Source: Galaxea fascicularis (lineage: Eukaryota > Cnidaria > Anthozoa > Scleractinia > Euphylliidae). From it: DNA of 64,000 nucleotides. The DNA lies in the NCBI GenBank assembly GCA_948470475.1, contig OX419338.1, positions 2,587,444 to 2,651,443 on the forward strand, read 5' to 3'. Position numbers and translations under genes: made by a program. This document shows positions 49,716 through 61,076 of this stretch, in pieces (within the stretch, counting starts at the first letter, position 1; each line of letters starts with the position of its first letter). The notes beneath the pieces are model-generated. The model did no database searches. It was given only the letters and a program-made list of their open reading frames with translations, and had not been told where the DNA came from.

Positions 49716-52252
49716 TCGTGACTTGCTCACATGTAAATTTGCCGCGCTTGGTGCCCGCTACGTGCTCTGATTTTTTTCGAATCCTGATTGGCTCATCGCG
49801 CTGCCTACGTCAGTTCGTAGACTGAACATTGACGTAACTTAAAATGTTTTTCTTTTCAGGTACAAAAGTTACCTACCTGCTCGACTAACAAAGCTTGATC
49901 CTAGGATGTTTTGCAAGGTTAGCTCACTGTTACATTGCTGCTTGTTTGCATTTTGAGTGGTGTAATTTTTTGCTGTTGTAACATTGCATGGCGAAGTTTA
50001 CGGAGCGATTTTAGTTGGTTTTAGGAAAGATATCCTGTTATTCTGAATTGGATGACCGAACACAGACTAATTAATTACAGTGTCGTTCCTACCCCTTACG
50101 CTTGTCTGATTTTCCCTGTCCTTTAATTATGCTTCACCTTATTAACTCTTTTATTTGTTTGTTCCAGGCTTTGTTTCATGCTCTTGGACTGGATGATAAA
50201 GATTACAAGTTTGGTCTTTCCAAGATCTTTTTTCGCCCTGGGAAGGTATAGCAATGAGCTGATTATTGGTCCTGTTACAGAGCGAAACGATTCGCGAAAC
50301 TTGTCTTGGTCACAGTGTGCGAAACATTTTGCTAAAAGAAATTGAAAGAAATTTTCAATGGTGACATTTTTTTGTACTGCAGGATGATAGCAGTATTTAA
50401 CTTTCGAAAATTTGGTATCGATATCGGGCCACCTCCGGCAAGATTGATTTACGTTGCCTTTAGCTCTGGTACCAAACCCATGAGCCTTTATTTTGGCTTC
50501 ACCTCCGTGTGTGCGGAAGACAGCTGCTGGTGAGTGTTAACGGACCTTTCTTTCTTACTTTAGTTTGCAGAATTTGATGAGATCATGCATTCTGATCCAG
50601 AGAACTTGAAGAACATTGTGTCTAAAGTTCTTACGTGGCTTATCCGCACTCGCTGGAGAAGGGCCATCTGGGGAACGCTGTCTGTCATTAAATGTAAGTT
50701 TGGCTCCGCATCTTACAGCTTGTGTATCAAAAGTACTCCAACTGAATTCACATCCACCTCTTTCTGTATGATAACCCAAAGACGTAGAGCCATTTCAGGG
50801 TAGCTTGAAAACGCAACGCCGAGAATTTATTCAGCGCGTGCGTTTAGAGATTCAATGGGAAAGAATCCGGGTTTATGACAAAATACTGAAATCGTGAAAC
50901 CTTTGTACCTTAGCGTTTGCTTTATATTGTCACAAGGTGACGTAAATGCTGTCATTAGAAAATATCAGAATCCAAAAAACTCCATTCGCTGTACCGACTG
51001 TTTATTTTGCCGGTTTCTTACTAAAGCTAACAGTTTGAAACCAGGAGTCACATCGTAACGAAGTGAAGCACAGTCGTCCGGAGGAATGTGGTCCTGAGAG
51101 GTAATGGTGCTACAATAGCTGATTGGGTAGAATACTTGAGGGTTTTAGTACAGCACCAGAATGCGAATTATGATTGTGGATGCCTTTTAACTTTTCATTT
51201 CTCAATTTGTTTATTGTTTTACTTTAGTGATGAAGAAGATTGCTTTCCGAGCAGAAGCTATCATCCGTATTCAGAAAACTGTAAAAATGTTCCTGGCTGT
51301 ATGCCGTCACAAACCTCGGTAGGTGGTGATTTCTCCTCTTTTTGTACCGAATCAAATTGACAGTCTTGTGTCCTGGCGATAACTTTGAAGTCAGTTTTGC
51401 TATTAAAATGTTTTTGGTCTTAACTGTTTTCTTTGCAGATACCAAGGAATCATCAAAATTCGAAGACTACAGGTTCAACTTGATCATTTGGGAAAGCTAG
51501 GTAAAACAGTTTTCTCCATAATTGGGGGGTACATCTGATGTCATAGAGACTAACTGCAAAATGCCAAATTTGGTGGCAGCGAGCTGTCATTGGTAGCTGT
51601 GTGGTCTATTTCAAAGAACAAGCGGGCTATCTGTCTCCTCATATAACATTGCGCTTCCACGTTTTCTTGTTTTAGTGGGATCGTTGAAGAAGGACCAGAG
51701 TCTACTGTCTAAAGACGTAGAGGGACTCAGAAAGGCTATCGGCGATGCTATTGCAAAAGTCAAGGTAAGACGTCCACGTTAATTAACAATTCACTTGCAT
51801 GATTTAGTCTTGATGGTACGTAAAAGCACTGACCTTGGAAAGTTCTTTAACTGAGAACCAGTAACGAAAGGAATTATCCTAATCAATTACATCCGACGTC
51901 AACAGTGCAGTAACAAAAGCGCGGGAAAATGGGCGTGACCAAATGAAGCTTTGGTTTTGGTTTTGATTGGTTGAGAAAGGGGGGCTTGTTTTGGCAGCCA
52001 ATCACAGAGCGAAGTGAATCAAAGGCAAAGTGAACAAGAATAACCCTCCACAGTCGGTCGTAAACTGTTTTTAGCAAATGATCCAAAACGTGCAGGTTAT
52101 TTCATAACACTTCCACTTTTACTCCTCAGCTTTTTTCTCACCATCCTGGCAAATTGCGGTTGATAGTATTCCACTCTTTTTAACTTAAGAAAACGAAACT
52201 GTGGTGCTGCGTCGGTGGGGGAGTTGTACACAAGAATTTGGTTTTATCAACG

Positions 52253-52283
<31 letters not shown>

Positions 52284-55200
52284 GGATTCTAAAAGCTGAC
52301 GTTTCAAGCGTTAGCGAATCCCGGCATTTCCTTATCCAGGCATTCTTTCTCGAACTTTTCCAACTTTATCAGTTGGTTAATTGAAACATTGCGGTGAAAT
52401 TGATGACCTCACGGACGGTGCAGGAACATTAAAGTTGTGGCCTCTGTAGCAGTAAATGGGTGAAAGAGTTTAAGCATTTCAAACTTCCGTTTACTAAGTC
52501 TTTTTTTGTGAACGCCATACAAACAGTTTGTCAGCATTTGAATATTCGCTCTCGTACATGGTATTTTCTGAGATGAACTGGAAGAACCATATCGAAGCTA
52601 ACGCATTTATGAAGTCTGTTCTCCCTCTGAAAATTTGAATGACGGTTTTCACGCGTTTTATCGGCCACTGGTTGATCAAACATTTGAATTTCACGTATTT
52701 TCATTCTCTGTTACCCGCTATAGACCACATTAATGAAGCAAGGCGCCATTGACGCACTGTACTTTGAACTCGTTGGGAAGTTGAGCAAGCAGTTGAGGGA
52801 AGTTGAACGGCGCGTGGAACAGCAAGAGATTGAAGAAGAACAGGAACGGCTGAGAAAAATCCAGGAACAGATGGAGCTGGAAAGAAAAAGGAGGGAAGAA
52901 GAGGAACGAAGGAGAAAACAGGAAGAAGAAGAGAAACGTCTGTGAGTAAATGCTATAGGAACTGATGAAACTCGTGGCGCAGTCGTTTTGTCACGTCACG
53001 CAATCTGCACCACTATTGCGTGATGAAGGGTTAAATAAATGACATTGACGTGACGTGACGTGGCGTGACGATGATGACGGTAGTGGTGGTGATTATGATG
53101 GTGTAAATTATTTTTTTTCTACAAAGCAAAGAGAATCCTTATTTTCTGTGGCAATTGTCGCCCAAACTGTTTTGTTTTTCTTGATACAGGAGAATGGAAA
53201 TGGAAGCGAGACGTAAACAAGAGGAAGAAGAACAGCGCAAGAGGGAAGAAGAAGAAAGAATAAGAAGAGAAAAGGAAGAAGCTGACAGGCAGTTACAGGT
53301 AGGTGGACGGACAGACAGTGGGGAGACCTTCAATTGAGGCAGATCGACAGACGGGTTGATAAAGTCAAGTCGAATTCCGAACAAACACGGTTTTAAGATT
53401 GGATTATAGATGATATTTTTGATACAGACAGCTCCAAAACGAGCGATGTAAAGATAAAAGATAAAGATATCAATTTCTGTAGCGCATTACCATGACACAA
53501 TCATCTAATGCGCTTTACAACATTTTGTGGGGGACTTTGCCAGACTGCTTATATAACAGCCAACAGCCACGCAGTTCACAATCTGATTAGAGAGAGTAGT
53601 ATCATACACAGGTGCCCCCAGAACAGACTAAGTGAATCAACCATCACACCGGGGACTACGTCCCCTACTCTTTGCGATCAGTGTGTGGGTTCTTTAACGT
53701 CCCACACCAGTACCTCCGGTTTATCGTCCTTATCCGAGAAGACTAGAAAGTCTAACCATTTGCAGATGATTTGCCCCTTTGCTAGTTTTGACACGTGTCT
53801 CACGAGAATTTTCACCGGGATTAGGAACATTTACATTTTAATATTATTAAGCAGTATATTTTCGTCCCGATTTACAGGCCCTCAGAGCTGCTGAAGAACA
53901 AAAAGCGAGAGAAGAGGAACAGCGGCGGTGAGTTTTACATGACGCACTTAAATAATCACGTGATATTGATTCTCTCCCGTGGGCTTTCTGGTTGAAAATG
54001 TCCAAATAAGACTCAAATATAAACGTTACGCAAAGCATTGCTCGGTAGTGCGACGGTACCATCCAACCGAAAGCTGCAAAATCAATTTGTTTCAGCACAC
54101 AGTGCATGGTAAATGCCAAAACTGTGGACTTAAACCCATAACATTTCTCCAAAAGGTCCCTGTTTTTTCGTGGGATAGTTTTCGTGGAAGTGATCTTTAT
54201 TTATTTATTTTTTAGGTTGGCTGTGATTGAACAGGAGCGCAGGGACCGTGAACTTGCTTTACGACTTGCACAGGATCCCGAGGCATTGGACGCAGAAGCT
54301 CAACAGGCACCCCAGCTGCCATTACAGAGGTAAAAATACTTGCTGTACGTATGTGCTTTCCTCATATCCATAGAAAAACACCTGAGAGAATGGCAGGAGA
54401 CCATCAGTAAGTAAGGATGGATATGACTGGAGACGGGGTTGCGACCGACGGCAAGGTGAATAGCTCCTTTAATAAGCCGTGCATCGTCAATAAGTGCCGC
54501 CCAGGTTTGTTTGTATGTTGTGGTTTCGTTATGTTCTTGGTTTAAATTTCATTTTCCTTTGTTTCAAAATCGTTATCTTACATTACCGTACCCCAAAACA
54601 GAGGAAAATAAAATTTCAATGTACAGGTGTTATGTTTAGGGAAGTTCGTTTAAACTGTAATATCACGGTCACATCTACCATTGTGACTATTTGTTGGCAT
54701 TTGTCGAGCTCTAAGATGGTGCTCACCTTCATGGTTTTTTCAAAGGTTAACTAAATATACAAGGAACTATTTTTCTTGGCAAAAAGAGGCCTTTTAAAAC
54801 TCATATTCTGAGCTAACATTTAAACTTCTACCTTGCACAGAGCTCTTCCGCCGTCAAAAGAGAAAAAGAAACATGATCTGACATCCTGGAAATATGCTGA
54901 GCTGCGAGACACCATCAACACGTCCTGTGGTAAGTTAAGCGGAAGTTTTTTTGTGTTTTCTTCAGGAGTGCAAAACGATGAAATTATACTGTGCTTGACA
55001 TATCTTGCATGTTGGTTCACTTTTTGCATGTAGTTTAATTCAGTGAACGCAACTTCCTGGCCGGAAATCGTAAAAATTAATACCCAGCAAGAAAAACCAG
55101 TATTTTACAATCGCTAAATTTAGATGACGTGAAATATAAAGAACCGCTTATCTGCAAAATTAAACTCCCGTGCAACACAGTAGTTGAATGGTCTGACCTC

Positions 55201-57682
55201 CCAGGGATAGATCCTCCAAACTGGCCATCCGGCGGAAGGCAATGGCTACGACACTTATCGGCAGAAATTGGAGGCGATTTTTATCGCAAGTTGTCTTTAT
55301 TTTGAGTTGGTTTGTTGCAACAAAATTGCTGCTGGCATCTCCGCGATTTTCTGCGAAACGGATCAAACTGTCAATATACAAGACAAACTGCAAAGCGGTA
55401 TCAGTAGCCGTATCATGATACATGTTTTATAGGCCCGGGAAATGATAAACGTTGATTTAATTCGCGGCAGTCTCACCTGATTTCAGAGATCTTATTCCTC
55501 ACTCACTCCAGATATTGAGCTGTTGGACGCCTGCAGGGTGGAATTCCATCGTCGACTAAAGGTTTATCACCAGTGGAAAAAACAGAACAAGGCCCGAGTG
55601 GCGGACCCACAGGGAGCCCCACAAAGAGCACCACAGGACATCATGCAAGCGGGTATGGTTACCTAAATTTTGATTTCGCGCGTGTTCGCGTGTTCGCTTG
55701 TTTTTCTTTCGCAAAGAGTGGACAAAAGTGCCAGCAGATATTTCAATATTTCCAACTGGAACGACTATTTTAGTGAGTACCAACTCAGTCCACTAGCTTT
55801 AACTTGAGTGGTGTGACCATCGTCAACAGCATCACAAACAACAACGAAGGAAAGGAGGAAGACGTCACGTTCTCAACATCACGCACCTCGCTGGCTCGTG
55901 ACTCGCGGCTGCACCTCTTGTGCCGCTGCGCTTATGAGAGGCAGGCTATCATCTTAATGGCAAACATCAGTCTACTTGTACAATAACGTTCCGAATTTAC
56001 TGAAATATCATCAGTAAATTAATCAGTGCTTAATGCTTAGAGCTAATAAATTATTAATTAATTAACGCTTTGGGGAAAAGACGAACGGAACGACGTATGA
56101 TGCGCTCACCGGGAATTGTAGAGTGTTTCTGTCTCACGGCGCTCCTAGTTATGTAACACTGAAAATTCTTGGCACTTTGCAACCAGTGAGAAGCAAAACC
56201 AAGCAAACACTCGTGGCTTTTTCGCTCGCTTTTCAATCCGCTAGCTTTGGAGTTGTCGTTATTGGCACTAACCTAACTTGAAAAATCCATGGGTATATGT
56301 TGGGAACATAAAATACGCGACCTGAACAGATTTGCTTTTCTTGTGATGTGTAGAAAAAAAAAGACTTTTAACCTGTGAGATTTTGTTTTTCATTTCAGCT
56401 GCGGAAGGCCCACCCCTCCCTCCCCGACCTGGTAAGCCTGAGCCAGCTAATGCCCCACCCCTCCCTCCTAGGCGGCCACAGAGGTTTTTCCGTGTGCCTT
56501 TTATGCGGCGCTCAAATCAGTATCGGGACAGTGAGTACAAGAAGCAGGGATGGTGGTAAGTCAGTGACAAATCCAAATTCAAATCCAAACCAAAAGCCAC
56601 TCGGAATGGAGTTCTTTAAGATGGGGGTGGGGGGGGGGGGGGAGTTGCAACCAAGGTCAAACGAGGTCAAATTGTTGGTAGTCGAATCGTCAAGTCAAAA
56701 ATAATAAATAGACCCATTCGGCTAACTCAATGTTGTACCCAATTCAAATCTCCTGGGCTTAAGATTCTTTGTGTATTGTATTTGCATCATAATGTAGCAT
56801 TCATATTTAAATGATATGGAAATACCTGGAACAAAGGGTTTGAATTGGGTACAACATTGAGTTAGCCGAATGGATCTATGATGAAACATTATAGAGAGTT
56901 TGTGACAGCTTTTGTGTCCGCCTTTCTTTGTATCCCCTCCAAAAATTCTCCACCAGAAAATGGTGAACTTTCAAATCTAAAATGGGCCCTCTTTCTTTCC
57001 CGTCACTAATACCCCAGGGTTCCGTCCGCGGGGTTTGTCCATAGCGCCGGAAGTTTGAATAATATCACTGACTCAGTATTTGACTACTGCGAGAAGTGGT
57101 GCAAGGAAAAGGTTCCACGGAAAGAGCCATCAGTAGAGGTCACCACTTGTTTACAAAGCCACAGTTTATTTGGAAGGGAGATCACATCCTTAACGAAGTC
57201 AATCCTTATCCTCAATTATAATCAGATGATAATCGAGCGTGTCCTTTCAGATATTAAACAATGGCTTGGTCGGGTTTGTCTTGTCTATGGGTAACTTTAA
57301 ATCTATTTTATGCTGAAAAAAGTCTCTCCTGAATTGTTTTCGTTGCACAAATACCAAGAAAATACCGTTTGGGTTGAAACTACTTTCGCCGAAAAAAAAA
57401 ATTCTTTGGATCGATACTTATGCGTGTGTTGTATGTTTCAGGTATGGTCATTTTGACGGTCAGTGGATTGCGCGCCAAATGGAGCTGAACCCTGGGCGGC
57501 CTGCTTTACTATTGGTGGCGGGAGAAGATGATCTGGACATGTGCGAGATGAGTCTGGATGAAACAAGACTCGCCCTACGAGCTGGAGCCGAGATCACCGC
57601 GAGGGACTTTGAAATTGAATGGCAGAGAAACGGAGGCACCCCAAGGCAATACGAGGCTAAAATATACCAGGATCAAAATTAA
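36646..57682 (+). CDS. MYO6: Unconventional myosin VI (complete, 33 coding exons, 1238 aa)
   Basis: Myosin VI is the actin motor that moves toward the minus end; it serves endocytosis, Golgi and stereocilia functions. The joined frame closes exactly: 3717 coding bases, all junctions GT/AG, stop TAA. The order is the family order: N-terminal SH3-like segment, motor with P-loop GESGAGKT (151-158), switch I NSSRFGK (204-210) and switch II DIAGFE (426-431), converter, reverse-gear insert 2, IQ motif, three-helix lever, charged single alpha-helix, and cargo-binding domain with RRL (1073-1075) and WWY (1158-1160). Length is near human MYO6 (about 1285-1294). The C-terminus is about 15 residues shorter. 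The start ATG at 36646 gives [15 protein letters not shown], matching the usual VWVP start. Exon positions are given in the segment entries that follow. Confidence 0.98.
37759..37916. repeat. 158-bp palindromic element in myosin VI intron 2
   Basis: ATGTTGCAGGTAAAAATTAA faces its reverse complement ending CTGCAACAT, with CCTTTGTCTCCT-like inner matches. A relative lies in intron 8 near 41080-41250 (TTTCAACCTAG, CATTTTAACCTGAATTTC). Confidence 0.72.
39050..39370. repeat. Repeat patch in myosin VI intron 3
   Basis: An (AAC)n run near 39050-39072 is followed by a short inverted pair (GGCTGGCTGCCTG near 39131 and CAGGCAGCCAGCC near 39170). A half-copy of the CCCAAAACAAAGGAAAAT element follows at about 39300-39365; fuller forms lie at 54515-54640 and 58424-58549. 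Confidence 0.55.
40498..40702. mobile_element. 205-bp MITE in myosin VI intron 7
   Basis: Ends TTTACAGTGCGATGCGCC and its near reverse complement GGCGCGTTGCACTGTAAA extend through GGCCACCCAACAA on both sides, about 40 bp each. Inner TGAATTTGATTGACAGAC and its inverse near 40625 make a second pair. Confidence 0.8.
41299..41340 (+). repeat. (ACTC)n microsatellite
   Basis: About ten ACTC units with one interruption (ACTG) lie in myosin VI intron 8. Confidence 0.9.
42903..49021 (+). CDS. MYO6: Myosin VI exons 10-18: upper and lower 50-kDa domain
   Basis: Exons: 42903-43083, 43672-43801, 44676-44833, 45291-45382, 46468-46540, 47212-47339, 47448-47543, 48451-48654, 48983-49021. They cover actin-binding and relay parts: [13 protein letters not shown], switch [22 protein letters not shown] and [18 protein letters not shown]. 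At the TEDS position (16 residues before DALAK), human Thr is Ala375 here, with Asp376 next to it; the local loop is three residues shorter than in human. The exon 11 donor (GTCTGA) is weak, so an alternative splice form there is possible. Exon 18 encodes only 13 residues ([13 protein letters not shown]). Confidence 0.95.
43802..44675 (+). other. Myosin VI intron 11
   Basis: AT-rich, with no clear repeat. The open frame of exon 11 continues 41 codons past the donor with no similarity to myosin VI, so I ended the exon at the GT that restores RVPLKPEQ. Confidence 0.6.
48790..48875 (+). repeat. SINE 3' end with (ATT)n tail
   Basis: GCGCTGTAGAACTAATGG then AAAGCGCTATATAAATGTC leads into about twelve ATT repeats. 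The GCGCTATATAAAT tail is typical of SINE and LINE ends, and no tRNA head is attached. It lies in myosin VI intron 17. Confidence 0.55.
49377..51764 (+). CDS. MYO6: Myosin VI exons 19-25: converter, reverse-gear insert, IQ and lever
   Basis: Exons: 49377-49543, 49860-49917, 50168-50245, 50564-50693, 51228-51318, 51439-51500, 51676-51764. Motor end [11 protein letters not shown] and the converter [13 protein letters not shown] lead to the class-specific insert 2 in exon 22 ([15 protein letters not shown] to [19 protein letters not shown]). This insert binds calmodulin and turns the lever so that the motor walks to the minus end. Exon 23 carries the IQ motif [11 protein letters not shown]. Exons 24-25 supply the proximal tail helices. 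Confidence 0.96.
49600..49760. repeat. Dispersed repeat family in myosin VI introns
   Basis: TTCACTTTGGTTTTACTTTA followed by GCCAATGAGAAGCAAAACCA resembles sequence at 51945-52060 (inverted parts) and 56170-56230. The pieces share AAACCAAAACCAATC and CAATCACAGAGCGAAGTGAA words. Ends are not clear. Confidence 0.45.
52213..52318 (-). repeat. Penelope-type tail fragment, - strand, intron 25
   Basis: This is the reverse complement of the tail at 26475-26632, but it begins after the CTGACGA word (GCTAACGCTTGAAACGTC on the - strand). It is therefore 5'-truncated. Confidence 0.6.
52724..54329 (+). CDS. MYO6: Myosin VI exons 26-29: charged single alpha-helix
   Basis: Exons: 52724-52941, 53190-53298, 53878-53927, 54216-54329. 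From about residue 890 to 1010 the sequence is almost only E, K, R and Q in alternating charge blocks (such as [20 protein letters not shown]), the mark of a stable single alpha-helix that extends the lever. It closes with [15 protein letters not shown], which is conserved in the family. Confidence 0.95.
53465..53775 (-). mobile_element. SINE relative lacking a clear tRNA head, intron 27
   Basis: The core GTTCTTTAACGTCCCACA and the core end GACTAGAAAGTCTAACCATT then TGCAGATG match the SINEs at 19015, 35947 and 61077. The other flank (AATGCGCTTTACAACATTTT) differs, so this is a relative sharing only the core. Confidence 0.7.
54841..57682 (+). CDS. MYO6: Myosin VI exons 30-33: cargo-binding domain
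   Basis: Exons: 54841-54929, 55512-55652, 56399-56555, 57442-57682. [19 protein letters not shown] leads to the RRL site ([11 protein letters not shown]), which binds optineurin, NDP52 and GIPC type adaptors. [15 protein letters not shown] leads to GWWY, the WWY site for Dab2- and Tom1-type adaptors; WW and Y lie in different exons. Between them exon 32 begins with a proline-rich stretch holding PPLPPRP and PPLPPRR. The end ([18 protein letters not shown]) differs from the vertebrate C-terminus. Confidence 0.96.
56714..56873. mobile_element. 160-bp MITE in myosin VI intron 32
   Basis: CCATTCGGCTAACTCAATG at the left and CATTGAGTTAGCCGAATGG at the right are perfect inverted repeats, continuing through TTGTACCCAATTCAAA. 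The interior is AT-rich and non-coding. A run of 14 G lies just upstream at 56628-56641. Confidence 0.88.
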
Positions 57683-58074
57683 TTTATTATTTCTTATTTC
57701 TTTCGTAGAAGTTGTTCAGTTGTCTTGCAAAGTTTACGTCACCCTTTTCTTTTCTTTTGGTGTGTGAGGAGAGGGAATAACTGTCAGTGTAACATGAAAG
57801 CTAAAATTGTAGGCCTTGTCTTTTTTAACGGTAAATGCTCAAAATAAGGCAAATAGTGACAAACTTTAAATACCATCTAGACCTTAATCTGCGATTCTCA
57901 AAGTAAAACTTTCCTGTGTGGAATCATAAGATTCTGCTGGTGCCAATTATTCTTTCATGTCAGTTGAGTTTTGGTCGTTGGTGGATGCTAGCTCTCGACG
58001 AATTAATAGAAACGATAGCTTGCACCTCTTGATCAGCTTCAGAATTTTGTAATTGTTTGTAGGTAGTAGAGACG

Positions 58075-58140
58075 TAATCTCGTACCCAGATCTCATTGCA
58101 GGTGTGAAACCTGACCGTGGGAGATCTGGGTACGAGATTA
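58075..58140. repeat. 66-bp perfect-ended hairpin
   Basis: TAATCTCGTACCCAGATCTC faces GAGATCTGGGTACGAGATTA, a perfect 20-bp inverted pair around a 26-bp loop. Confidence 0.85.
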
Positions 58141-58423
58141 GGAGAGTTGTAGCTGTTACCAAGTATCTAGTTAGTTGTATTAGTTAAAAGATTTAATTTA
58201 TGGTCTGCAGTAAAGAGATTATTGTCAATTATTCCTTACTTTATTTAAATTTCAATTATGAGACTTGAAATTGAATCACGACGCAAATTGTCCGCATTAG
58301 CAGTTAGGTTGTAAATGTAGCTTTTCAAATTTTTGAGGCTAATAATACAAAGTGCCCAGTTTGTCGAGCTTGCAGTACCGCATTATATTCGTTACTTGTC
58401 CTGTTGACTTAAAGAGTTGTATA

Positions 58424-58549
58424 CGTTGTGGTTGAATTTTATCCTTGGTTTAAATTTCATTTTGCTTTGTGTGAAACTCTTCATATATCACCATACCCAA
58501 AAACAACCGAAAATAAAATTTAAACCAAGGAGAAAATTGAACCACAACA
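58424..58549. repeat. Hairpin element with CCTTGGTTTAAATTTCATTT arms
   Basis: GTTGTGGTTGAATTTTATCC at the left faces the near reverse complement ending ATTGAACCACAAC. A decayed relative lies at 54515-54640 in myosin VI intron 29 and half a copy near 39300. Confidence 0.75.
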
Positions 58550-59514
58550 TGTGTATATGTCGGTTCCGATATCAAATTTATTTTAAAAACACCAAAATTT
58601 CTTAGTGCAAAGTTTTAGTTACCACCGTTTGAAATAATAAAAAAAAACCGATATTGGTTTTAATGGGAGTGTCTAGTTTTCGCGGGTAATTGTTGCGGGT
58701 TGTGGGAATATTGGTTTAATGAAAGGTTACGAAATGGGATATAACCGACTCACTCACTGTCATTTAAATTACTCATCGTGGCAATAAAGCGGACACGCAA
58801 AGTAGAATCTACAAATTGAAGCAATCCTTTCAATATTTGGTTATTGAACATGGGTAGAAGTCTCAGCAAAGGAGAAATAAAAACCGAGGTGCCTAATTCC
58901 CTCTTGTTTCTCCCAGACTCTTCAGAGTTTCCTTGAAACTCGAACATGACCACAGGAGCGTTACGTTACTGCTTTTTTATTTCCTTTGAAATCGTGCCTA
59001 TCTTAGGTGATTTTCTAAACTCTGTGTGTGAGGTAGATAGCAATACCCAAATTGAAATTTGAATTTTGCTATCTTTTCGGTCAACGTATTTGTCGAAAAA
59101 AGCTTTTTTAGTGCAATATTTTTTTTGATAGTGTCTTTGACATGTCGTTTGTACGAGGGTCTCAATGGGGTTAACCGTATAAACTTCAAAATATCAACTG
59201 ACTAACGTATAATGAAAGATTGATTTTTTTAGCGTATGCAGTTCGTGCAGCCTAAAGGATGTAGACTTTCTAGGATAAATGACTTCATTTTAGAGATGTA
59301 AACTAAATTTCAGTTAACTTTAACTTCGTTTTAACACCTCTGGAGACCCTCTGTTACCATAATTTTTCATGTTTTTGTCTTTTGCGTGTCTCGTTGGAGA
59401 TTGCATTACTTGTGATCGAGGTCATCCGAGCCTGCGCTTTTCCCGCGGTTTACTTTTGCAGACCGTACAGATAAAACATGGCTGCCATTGGTGCCGTCGT
59501 TTTTTTTCCTACAG

Positions 59515-59653
59515 GAGTTCAGCAGTGATTGAACGTTTTCGATCGAGAATTTCGTTTCGAGATGAGTTGAAAAGTTTGACTATGTTCAAACGCCATCTGG
59601 AAAATTTTCTAGGCCTCAAGGACAAAGCAAGGGAGTTAATAGCTTTGAGTTGA
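59515..59653 (+). other. Possible orphan terminal exon
   Basis: A strong acceptor (TTTTTTTTCCTACAG) is followed by 45 open codons reading ERFRSRISFRDELKSLTMFK, then a helix-like, charged end and TGA. I do not recognise the family and found no donor exon upstream. It may be a relic or chance. Confidence 0.2.
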
Positions 59654-60340
59654 AGTTGTTTCGTTTGACGAAGTCGACAGGGGCAAATGACTGCTAAAAT
59701 TATGCCATTTATACTCAAGAACAGTAGGATCTGGAGAGGCCACTACTCCTCGAAAGTTCTGGTTTTATTTCAATAATGACTTACTTTGCAAAAGGAGATC
59801 ATCTACAGCTCATAAAAGTCTTAAAATCACACAAATTAACTGACTAGCCTATTTTTTTGCTGTTTACTGACTAAGTTTCTTTTTTCTAATTGGCATTTTT
59901 TTTAGCTGTTTACTGACTAGGGCTATACCCCATTGAGACCCTCTTGTACGTGTCAAGACAGGCCAGTCTTTGTTGGTTACTTATTTTAATTTCCAGGTTA
60001 TTTTTATTAATTCAGGCAGCCTAGGCCTCAACTTCATCAGATAACGAGCTCAGTTTGAAAGCTTCAGTTAATCTTGATGACACTTGGTTTTTTGGCAGTG
60101 TCGAGCACACGTCGTGCTACATTTGCTTTGGTTGTAAGGGAATACGTAATGTTGCTTAGCAACTACTCGGATGGCCAGAAGACATATCAAATCATATCCT
60201 TGAGCTTGTTGTTGTCCCAGTCCTTATTATCACTAATCTGGAATAAACTTTCAGATTCATTACCTCGTTCCCAGGGTCTCAGAGCCTGACCAATCAAAAC
60301 GTGAGGCGTACCTTCCTATTGTGAAAGAAGTCGCGTTTAT

Positions 60341-60638
60341 TGCTGTCTGTCTGTCTGTCTGTCTAGCTAACCGGCCTCCCAAAGTACAGCAAGGACGCAG
60401 CTCAACAAGGTCGAACCGAAAGCATATACAAGGCGCCTCTGGCAGCCGCTACACGGTCCATCATGTATGACCTTGGAGCACAGCCTACAGCCAGCTCGAA
60501 TAAGCTGTATGCTGGTTTTTGTTGAGGGAGGAAAACCGGAGTTCCCAGAGAAAAACCCTCGGAGCAGGGTCGAGAACCAACACAAACTCAGCCCACTTAT
60601 GGCATCACCAGGAATCGAACCCCGGGCCACATTGATGG

Positions 60639-60673
<35 letters not shown>

Positions 60674-60677
60674 CCCA
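60341..60677 (-). mobile_element. Second tRNA-derived SINE family, - strand
   Basis: Read on the - strand, the head carries GGATGGTGTAGTGGTGAGAG (A box region) and GGTTCGATTCC (B box, at 60611-60621). The tail on the left is a (GTCT)n microsatellite at 60341-60363. The body does not share the core of the other SINEs, so this is a different family. Confidence 0.8.
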
Positions 60678-61076
60678 TGCTTTTGTGTGTTTTCGTACCT
60701 AGGCTACTTTGAATAATCTGAAATGAAGTGTTCTTTGCTCGATTTGTTCTTGGTTGGTGGTGTGGTGAGTTTGTACAAAGCCCATTTCGATGGAAATCGT
60801 CCGTATTGATCTTCCAACGTCACATTTTATCAGTGTCGGAGAGTTAACGACTGTTCCTGCCATTTACCTTCTCCGTCAGATCATTCTTTTTCGTAGCAAT
60901 TTGCATACATACAAACATTTATTAATCCTTTCAGTGAGAGACACTATACACGATGCTGAAAGGTCAAACGGGTCCGATGGGAGTACATTTAAAGGCTGCA
61001 TATGAGCCTAACATAAAGCTTATTGGAAAATACTTAGGTTGACTATTATCATTATTATTGCAAAATACTTAAATAA

